Assembly: GCF_014694375.1 (NCBI RefSeq)
Contig: NZ_JAAUWW010000015.1
Location: 1 to 64,000, forward strand
DNA from: Vibrio sp. S17_S38
Lineage (GTDB): Bacteria; Pseudomonadota; Gammaproteobacteria; Enterobacterales; Vibrionaceae
Reading direction: 5' to 3'
Length of the DNA stretch: 64,000 bases
Position 1 is the stretch's first letter; each line of letters begins with the position of its first letter. Positions 58,541 through 64,000 of the stretch are shown piece after piece. The translations under genes were made by a program, and so were the position numbers. A model generated the notes under the pieces. It was not told where the DNA came from. It ran no database searches and worked only from the letters and a program-made list of their open reading frames with translations.

Positions 58541-59743
58541 CTATTTTCTTTGCTCAATCGGCAGCCAATCTTGGCGCTCTGGGCCAACATAATCTGCACT
58601 TGGTCGAATAATGCGATTATTCGCACGTTGTTCAAATACATGCGCAGCCCAACCAGTCAAGCGACTCATCACAAAAATGGGCGTGAATAATTTGGTGGGA
58701 ATATTCAAAAAGTGATAGGCCGATGCATGAAAGAAATCGGCATTACAAAACAGATTTTTCTCACGTTTCATCACCGCTTCTACTCGTTCCGAGATCGCAT
58801 ATAAATGCTTATCACCAACCGATTCAGATAGCACTTTAGACCAATGCTTGATTAGGGCATTACGCGGGTCGCAGTCACGATAAATCGCATGACCAAACCC
58901 CATGATCTTGTCTTTGTTTGCAAGCTTTACCATCAATTCGGCCTCGGCTTGTTGTGGCGATGTCCACGATCCAATCATATCCATTGCTGCTTCATTTGCC
59001 CCACCATGCAGCTTCCCTCGCAATGTACCAATGGCGCCGGTAATACAAGAATGGATATCTGACAGCGTTGAAGCGCACACACGCGCGGTGAAGGTCGAGG
59101 CATTAAATTCATGCTCAGCATATAAAATTAAAGAGCAGTGCATAGCTTGACGCTGTAGATCTGTACTTGGTTTATCGGTAAGCATTTTTAAGAAGTCACC
59201 ACCAATACTGCCTTCAGTTTGATCAAAAGTGTCGATGCGAATTCCGTCATGGCTGAATCGATACCAGTAACAGATGATGGCTGGAAATAATGCCAACATA
59301 CGCTCAGTCGATTTTAGCTGCTGCGAAAAATCATCTTCTGTTTCCAGATTACCTAATATTGAACAACCAGTACGCATCACATCCATTGGATGAGCATCCG
59401 CAGGAATTAACTCTAAAGCGGCGATTAACTCATCAGGCAACCCTCGTAATTCTTTCAGTTGTTGGGTATAACTTTCTAGTTCTAAAAGATTAGGAAGGTG
59501 ACCTCGTAACAATAAATGTGCTACTTCTTCAAATTGAGCATGATGAGCCAGATCCGTAATATCATATCCGCGATAGGTTAAACCGGTGCCCGATTTGCCA
59601 ACAGTGCATAACGCCGTTTGTCCCGCGCTTTGCCCACGTAATCCTGCGCCAGATAAGGTTTTATTTGAGGTAGATGTTGCACTTTTAATGGGATCAACAG
59701 CCGCAAAGGACTCATGTAGGTTTGCAGGTTTATTAATAGACAT
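58541..59743 (-). CDS. prpC: 2-Methylcitrate synthase
   Basis: PrpC condenses propionyl-CoA with oxaloacetate. The 400-residue citrate synthase-fold protein has catalytic His and Asp regions GKLHGGANEAAMDMIGSW, GFGHAIYRDCDPRN and the PrpC-like TGWAAHVFEQRANNRIIRPS C-terminus. GGGA lies before the ATG. The 229-base gap to prpB contains no terminator, so the operon is likely continuous. Confidence 0.93.
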   Translation of the reverse strand: MSINKPANLHESFAAVDPIKSATSTSNKTLSGAGLRGQSAGQTALCTVGKSGTGLTYRGYDITDLAHHAQFEEVAHLLLRGHLPNLLELESYTQQLKELRGLPDELIAALELIPADAHPMDVMRTGCSILGNLETEDDFSQQLKSTERMLALFPAIICYWYRFSHDGIRIDTFDQTEGSIGGDFLKMLTDKPSTDLQRQAMHCSLILYAEHEFNASTFTARVCASTLSDIHSCITGAIGTLRGKLHGGANEAAMDMIGSWTSPQQAEAELMVKLANKDKIMGFGHAIYRDCDPRNALIKHWSKVLSESVGDKHLYAISERVEAVMKREKNLFCNADFFHASAYHFLNIPTKLFTPIFVMSRLTGWAAHVFEQRANNRIIRPSADYVGPERQDWLPIEQRK

Positions 59744-59972
59744 AACATTCCCTTTTACATTATTGATGTTGGATTAAATGCTGTAGCAGCAACATAACGA
59801 ATGAGGATCAATGCCTTCTATTTGTTGTTATCTTACTTGTCGTATCTTCCTTGTCTTTATCTAGAGCCGGTCTGTATCTATGGATTATTTTTATTTGTAA
59901 CCTATGTGGATTGTTTGCTTCGCTTTATTTTTTGTTAATTAGTCATCACCTATTTTACTTAACTCCTTAGCA

Positions 59973-60839
59973 TTAAGACTTAAATAGTTGATCAAGCTTA
60001 TCTTCGTAATGGTGATAATTAAGATAATCATAAAGCTCATTACGCGTTTGCATCTGCTCAAGCACCGCTTTTTGATCGCCGTTTGCCAATATCGAAGCAT
60101 ATATACTTTCGGCGGCTTTATTCATGGCTCGAAAGGCACTGAGTGGATACAACACCATATCCACACCATGTTGATATAGCTCTTTTTGGTTAAACAAAGG
60201 GGTTTGCCCAAATTCCGTAATATTTGCCAAAATAGGTACTTTCACTGCGATTGAAAATTGTTGGTATTGTTCAAGTGTTAGTATCGCCTCTGGGAAAATC
60301 ATGTCCGCGCCTGCTTCTACACATGCCACTGCACGTTCAATTGCAGCCTCCATACCTTCTACCGCGAGTGCATCGGTTCGTGCCATCACCACAAATTGAG
60401 GATCCACTCGCGCATCAACGGCTGATTTTATTCGATCCACCATCTCTTGTTGCGACACAATCGCTTTATTAGGACGGTGACCACAACGCTTTTGCGCGAC
60501 TTGATCTTCAATATGTACGGCGGCGACTCCTGCTTTTTCCATCGATTTAATGGTTCTCGCAATGGAAAACGTTCCTCCAAACCCAGTATCGATATCCACT
60601 AACAAGGGCAAATCACAAGCATTGGTAATACGCTCAGCATCAATTAACATATCATTTAACGTCGTCACGCCTAAATCGGGTAAGCCATAAGAAGCATTGG
60701 CGACTCCCGCACCGGAAAGATAAAGGGCTTGGTGTCCTGCTTGTTCAGCCATCATCGCGCTATAAGCATTAATCGCCCCAACAATTGGCAATGGTTTAGC
60801 TTGTTGAACGGTAGCTCTAAATTTTGCTCCTTGGCTCAT
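59973..60839 (-). CDS. prpB: 2-Methylisocitrate lyase
   Basis: PrpB cleaves 2-methylisocitrate to pyruvate and succinate. The 288-residue isocitrate-lyase family TIM barrel has the catalytic motif [13 protein letters not shown] (KRCGH) and metal-binding [24 protein letters not shown] precedes the ATG. It follows gntR by 50 bases on the same strand, forming the methylcitrate operon. Confidence 0.95.
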   Translation of the reverse strand: MSQGAKFRATVQQAKPLPIVGAINAYSAMMAEQAGHQALYLSGAGVANASYGLPDLGVTTLNDMLIDAERITNACDLPLLVDIDTGFGGTFSIARTIKSMEKAGVAAVHIEDQVAQKRCGHRPNKAIVSQQEMVDRIKSAVDARVDPQFVVMARTDALAVEGMEAAIERAVACVEAGADMIFPEAILTLEQYQQFSIAVKVPILANITEFGQTPLFNQKELYQHGVDMVLYPLSAFRAMNKAAESIYASILANGDQKAVLEQMQTRNELYDYLNYHHYEDKLDQLFKS

Positions 60840-60889
60840 GACATATCCTTATCGTTCTATGACTACGTTTAGTCTTTCATAAATATCAG

Positions 60890-61582
60890 TTAATTGAGTT
60901 GAGATTCAATGATTTTACGGCTGGCGGCAATATGTCGGCGCATCAATATTTCGGCCAATTCTTCATCTTGATTTTTTAGTGCTTGTAGAATGAAATAGTG
61001 CTCATCTAATGCTCGTTTTGGGCGTGCGTTGTAATTGGCCGATTGCAAACGATACATGCGAATCAGGTGGTACAATTCACCGCATAACATATGAATGAGT
61101 TGCTGATTTCCACTGGCAATAATGATTTGATAATGAAAGTCGAAGTCACCGTTTTGATGAAAATAGGTCGCGCCATCAACCTGTTCAATATGCTCGGCAT
61201 GCGTGTCTAACACTTGTTTTAGCATTTGCCACTTTTCATCTGTCATATACCGAGCTGCCAAGCGAGCCGCCATGCCTTCTAATGCTTCACGAACTTCATA
61301 TAATTCAATCAGTTTTTCTGGCGTGAGCTGCACTACCTTTGATCCAATATGAGCAATCCGTTCAATCAATCCCAATGCTTCAACTCGCATAATAGCTTCA
61401 CGCAATGGCCCTCGACTCACTTGTAATCGACGTGCCAGTTCTGGTTCTGAAATTTTACTGCCTTGTGCCATTGTGCCATCGACAATATGTTCAATCAGGT
61501 ATTCAGTTAAGCTGATAGATTTCGTGCCTTCTTTTTCAATCAACTCATTTTTAATAGGTAAGTTACTCATGGCTACATTCAT
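60890..61582 (-). CDS. GntR-family regulator of the methylcitrate operon
   Basis: The 230-residue protein has an N-terminal winged helix (SKISEPELARRLQVSRGPLR, EAIMRVEALGLIERI) and a C-terminal all-helical FCD domain (FADR subfamily), with DFDFHYQIIIASGNQQLI and HEE/H metal-site-like residues. It heads the prp operon, so it is the probable propionate-metabolite sensor controlling it, replacing the sigma54-type PrpR. GAG precedes the ATG. Two matching operator-like sites lie in its promoter. Confidence 0.85.
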   Translation of the reverse strand: MNVAMSNLPIKNELIEKEGTKSISLTEYLIEHIVDGTMAQGSKISEPELARRLQVSRGPLREAIMRVEALGLIERIAHIGSKVVQLTPEKLIELYEVREALEGMAARLAARYMTDEKWQMLKQVLDTHAEHIEQVDGATYFHQNGDFDFHYQIIIASGNQQLIHMLCGELYHLIRMYRLQSANYNARPKRALDEHYFILQALKNQDEELAEILMRRHIAASRKIIESQLN

Positions 61583-61642
61583 CTATTATTCTCGGCTTAG
61601 ATTTATTAAACAGATCTATTCCATTCATTGGCAGGAGTTAAC

Positions 61643-61650
61643 TGTCTACA
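61643..61650. promoter_or_regulatory. FadR-type operator 1 upstream of gntR/prp operon
   Basis: TGTCTACA lies within CTGTCTACAATT (plus strand), the same 12-mer (one mismatch) as the minus-strand reading of the site at 61706. About 60 bases before the gntR start. Confidence 0.5.
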
Positions 61651-61705
61651 ATTCACTCAATACATATCGTTATAGACGATAAAAATACCGACAACAACCC
61701 ACAAT

Positions 61706-61713
61706 TGTCGACA
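61706..61713. promoter_or_regulatory. FadR-type operator 2 upstream of gntR/prp operon
   Basis: TGTCGACA is a perfect palindrome; on the minus strand the extended form is CTGTCGACAATT. With site 1 it makes an inverted pair, consistent with autoregulation by the adjacent GntR protein. Confidence 0.5.
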
Positions 61714-61744
61714 GATAGAGTTGGATCACGAATTTAATGTATAA

Positions 61745-61774
61745 AAAAACACCAGCCAAAAGACTAGTGTTTTT
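61745..61774 (-). terminator. Terminator of the coiled-coil gene
   Basis: AAAAACAC and GTGTTTTT (8-bp arms) form a stem with further weak pairs; a T tract follows on the minus strand. It separates the coiled-coil gene from the prp promoter. Confidence 0.7.
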
Positions 61775-61803
61775 AATGATGAAAACAAATTATAGAAAGA
61801 TAA

Positions 61804-62469
61804 CTAAGATTTAGCACTCTCTTTTGGATCTGGTTTAATACCCAGTTTTTTAATTAACGCTTGTACTTCATTCAGCTCTTTCTGCTTGTTACTCAAACTA
61901 TTATTAAGCTTCTTAGTTTGATCGATTGCTAATTTTTCTTTATCACAAGAGTCCGATTTAGGATCCCAACTCGTCCCTTCTTTAAAGAGCTTACATTGCT
62001 CAGTAAAATTTTTCGTTTGGACAACCAATTTATCGCGAGTTGTCGACATCTTCGTAATATCTTTTTGTAACGTTTCTTGCTTTGAAAACAACTCATGGGA
62101 TTGCTGGTATAAACCGGATTGCAATTCCGTCGTTTGTGCTAATTCTTTATTTTCTGTTTTTAACGTGACAGTCTTCTTCTTTTGTACGGCTAGTGTATTT
62201 TCGACACTTTTCTTGGTTTGCTTTAACTTTTCAATTTCAGCCGTTAGATCTTGTATCTTTTGCTTATCACTTTTACTCGCTAACTTAAATGCTTCAAACG
62301 CTTGAATCTCTTTGGATAGCGATGTTTGTAATTCTTCTGTTTTATCTTGTTGTTGCGAATTTTGTTGCTGCAGCTCTTTATGAGTTGGAGCGACGGTATT
62401 ATAAGTCACACCACCACCGACTACTGCTCCCAACAAAACAGCCAAACTGATATGTTTTATATTGATCAT
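61804..62469 (-). CDS. Membrane-anchored coiled-coil protein, unknown
   Basis: The 221-residue protein has one hydrophobic anchor near the N-terminus (ISLAVLLGAVVGGGVTY) and then a long Lys/Gln/Glu-rich coiled coil from about 25 to 190 (KLKQTKKSVENTLAVQKKKT). Two cysteines occur near residues 160-175. ATG 62469 is chosen; a TTG at 62475 is alternative. It may be periplasmic and structural. No family is recognised. It follows a 52-codon membrane protein gene by about 32 bases. Confidence 0.7.
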   Translation of the reverse strand: MINIKHISLAVLLGAVVGGGVTYNTVAPTHKELQQQNSQQQDKTEELQTSLSKEIQAFEAFKLASKSDKQKIQDLTAEIEKLKQTKKSVENTLAVQKKKTVTLKTENKELAQTTELQSGLYQQSHELFSKQETLQKDITKMSTTRDKLVVQTKNFTEQCKLFKEGTSWDPKSDSCDKEKLAIDQTKKLNNSLSNKQKELNEVQALIKKLGIKPDPKESAKS

Positions 62470-62501
62470 TGGCAATCTTTCGCATCCTGTTTTATTTGAA
62501 T

Positions 62502-62660
62502 TTACCTAAATAGTTCACTGACCACCACAACCGAAATATACACACCAAAGCACCCTAACAGACTATAAATAATCCAGTGTTGCACTTTCGCATTGGCTCT
62601 ATAGCGGATCAGTAAATACGCAAGAGCAGCAAAAACAGCAATAAAAATTAATCTAATCAT
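62502..62660 (-). CDS. Small membrane protein, 52 aa
   Basis: A short frame encodes MIRLIFIAVFAALAYLLIRY and a second hydrophobic stretch (WIIYSLLGCFGVYISVVVV), ending in SELFR. A perfect AGGAGG precedes the ATG by six bases, strong support for translation. It precedes the coiled-coil gene on the same strand and probably shares its transcript. Two helices separated by RANAKVQH suggest a hairpin membrane protein. Function is unknown. Confidence 0.7.
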   Translation of the reverse strand: MIRLIFIAVFAALAYLLIRYRANAKVQHWIIYSLLGCFGVYISVVVVSELFR

Positions 62661-62817
62661 GTTCCCTCCTCTTACTCAATTAATACCAAGTACTTATATA
62701 ACATCTTGAAAGTACAATTACTTTAGAACAACGCAAGTTTTACATACTCCTTTCAATTAATCGTTTTTTAATTGATATTCAAACGATCATTAAAATGAAA
62801 TCTGCAACAAACGTTAT

Positions 62818-63459
62818 TTAATCACTATCTAAAGCTAACTTTAGACCAAGAGAGACTAAAACTACACCTGTGATGCCTTCCATCCATTTCATCGCAGAAG
62901 AATTTTGCACCCAATTTTTGGCCGAATGAACCATGGTCGCCATGCCGCATTGCCATACCATTGCAATGACAAAATGTATCGAAGCCATTAATAAAGATTG
63001 TAGCAATGGAGAATACGCTGGGTTAATAAATTGCGGTAAAAATGCCAAATAGAAAACCGCAGTCTTGGGATTCAACACATTAGAAAGTAGTCCTTCACGG
63101 AACGAACGCTTGACACTCGCGGCCTGCTTAACCGATATATTGCCAATCTCTAGGTTGCCTTCACCCTTCCAGACACCAATTAAACTGATCACGCCTAAAT
63201 AAACCAAGTACGCCGCGCCAATCCATTTCATCACATGAAACAGTTCCGCCGATTGTAATAAAATAGCTGAAATACCAATTGCCGATAAAGTTGCATGCAC
63301 AAATAATCCGCAACAAATACCTAAGCTAGTAATACACCCATGCATACTGCCATTACGTGTGGTATTACGGATAACTAAAGCAGTATCCAGCCCCGGAGTT
63401 AACGTTAATATGATAATGGCGACTAAAAAAGCACCAGCATTCAAGATGTACAAATCCAT
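62818..63459 (-). CDS. LysE/RhtB family amino-acid exporter
   Basis: The 213-residue protein has about six hydrophobic spans and the family's N-terminal signature LTPGLDTALVIRNTTRNG, with the GLLSNVLNPKTAVFYLAFLPQF motif. Such exporters remove threonine, homoserine, lysine or related amino acids. The substrate cannot be told. AGGA lies before the ATG. It is divergent from the carboxypeptidase gene. Confidence 0.88.
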   Translation of the reverse strand: MDLYILNAGAFLVAIIILTLTPGLDTALVIRNTTRNGSMHGCITSLGICCGLFVHATLSAIGISAILLQSAELFHVMKWIGAAYLVYLGVISLIGVWKGEGNLEIGNISVKQAASVKRSFREGLLSNVLNPKTAVFYLAFLPQFINPAYSPLLQSLLMASIHFVIAMVWQCGMATMVHSAKNWVQNSSAMKWMEGITGVVLVSLGLKLALDSD

Positions 63460-63696
63460 GTTATTTCAGCGTCCTATCGGTTATCTAATGATGTAAATAA
63501 TGCGTTTGATGAATCCGTTTTATATCAGGCTGTTCACTAGAATGAAATCTTTTTTAATCAATCTGCAATAACATTTTCATCAAACGGATCTTAACGTTTT
63601 TAGTAAAGGCTATTTCTTCCCCACCCCCATATTTCCTTCTTTGAGATAACGCTATAAGATGAACCAATATGTTTACCCAACAGAAATAGGGATGTC

Positions 63697-64000
63697 ATGA
63701 GCTATTATCAAAAATTAGTGAGCCACACACACAAAATTGCCAACTTTAATCACCTTGCTGCGATTTCTGGTTGGGATCAGGCTGCTGTTATGCCAAGTGG
63801 TGGTAATGAAGCCCGCTCCAATGCAATGGCAGAACTATCTGTCTTAGTGCACCAACTCAATACCGAACCACAGCTTTCCGATTGGTTTAATGGCGCTGAA
63901 CAAGAAACATTAAATACTACCGAACAAGCCAGCTTACGAGAAATGAAACAACGTTGGCAGCAGGCTACTGTCCTACCGCAAGATTTGGTTCAAGCAAAAT
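63697..64000 (+). CDS. M32-family carboxypeptidase (partial, continues beyond right edge)
   Basis: About 100 codons are visible, starting SYYQKLVSHTHKIANF and containing HLAAISGWDQAAVMPSGGN, the N-terminal helix pair of carboxypeptidase Taq (M32). The HExxH metal site lies beyond the window. AGGG is placed before ATG 63697. Family assignment rests on the N-terminus only. Confidence 0.8.
   Translation, partial: MSYYQKLVSHTHKIANFNHLAAISGWDQAAVMPSGGNEARSNAMAELSVLVHQLNTEPQLSDWFNGAEQETLNTTEQASLREMKQRWQQATVLPQDLVQAK

Overview
The window is chromosomal DNA of a low-GC gammaproteobacterium, almost certainly a member of the Vibrionaceae and probably a Vibrio. The evidence is gene content and order: a fumarase I / pabB / nudL / sdaC / sdaA / asnS / aromatic aminotransferase block, a norspermidine biosynthesis operon with a fused diaminobutyrate aminotransferase-decarboxylase, and housekeeping genes (gyrA, nrdAB, ubiG, yajQ, aroH) close to their E. 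coli and Vibrio relatives in length and motifs. Genus and species are inference. No rRNA, tRNA, CRISPR array, prophage or intact mobile element was seen.

Layout. 1-2330: a surface operon on the minus strand, an OmpA-type porin followed by a lipoprotein built of near-identical bacterial Ig repeats that runs off the left edge; a perfect 19-bp inverted repeat lies just upstream. 2594-2996: the 3' piece of an IS3-family transposase. 3149-5763: ycjX-ycjF (phage-shock associated). 5882-18717: small membrane protein, class I fumarase, pabB, nudL, serine transport and deamination (sdaC-sdaA), a RidA-like protein, a lipoprotein, asnS, an MFS exporter and an aromatic/aspartate aminotransferase. 18941-28345: a TVP38-disulfide reductase fusion, a CNMP/CBS/DUF294 signalling protein paired with a DnaQ-like exonuclease, a BCCT transporter, a Lys/Ala-rich winged-helix protein, DUF2982, a YcbL-type hydrolase and a secreted NTF2-like protein. 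28679-37727: ribA, gyrA, ubiG, then nrdA-nrdB-yfaE behind a DnaA box and a pair of NrdR-like boxes. 37824-42913: DUF481 porin-like protein, CinA-like protein, gcvR, a bile-acid/sodium symporter family protein and small unknowns. 43070-48692: the norspermidine operon. 49345-54720: acyl-CoA synthetase, DUF4442 thioesterase-like protein, an isolated PEP-synthase C-terminal domain that looks catalytically dead, aroH and yajQ. 54841-56831: cobS-cobU-cobC. 57005-61582: a methylcitrate operon gntR-prpB-prpC-prpD. 61804-64000: coiled-coil protein with an upstream 52-codon membrane protein, a LysE/RhtB exporter, and the start of an M32 carboxypeptidase.

How the genes connect. Central carbon and nitrogen functions dominate: serine to pyruvate (SdaC/SdaA), propionyl-CoA to pyruvate plus succinate (Prp), fumarate to malate, chorismate to folate (PabB), entry to the shikimate pathway (AroH) and a PEP-synthase relative beside it. 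The norspermidine genes convert aspartate semialdehyde to norspermidine through diaminobutyrate, 1,3-diaminopropane and carboxynorspermidine.

The most unusual observations are (i) a decayed duplicate of the leader and first codons of the carboxynorspermidine synthase gene, in which both copies keep a hairpin plus a strong ribosome-binding site and the second encodes an 11-residue minigene; (ii) the stand-alone PEP-synthase domain with several active-site positions replaced; (iii) mosaic Ig repeats showing recent recombination; (iv) two matching FadR-type operators in the gntR promoter; and (v) a methylcitrate operon that uses prpD where vibrios often carry acnD-prpF. None of these proves a new system; they are the places to look first.
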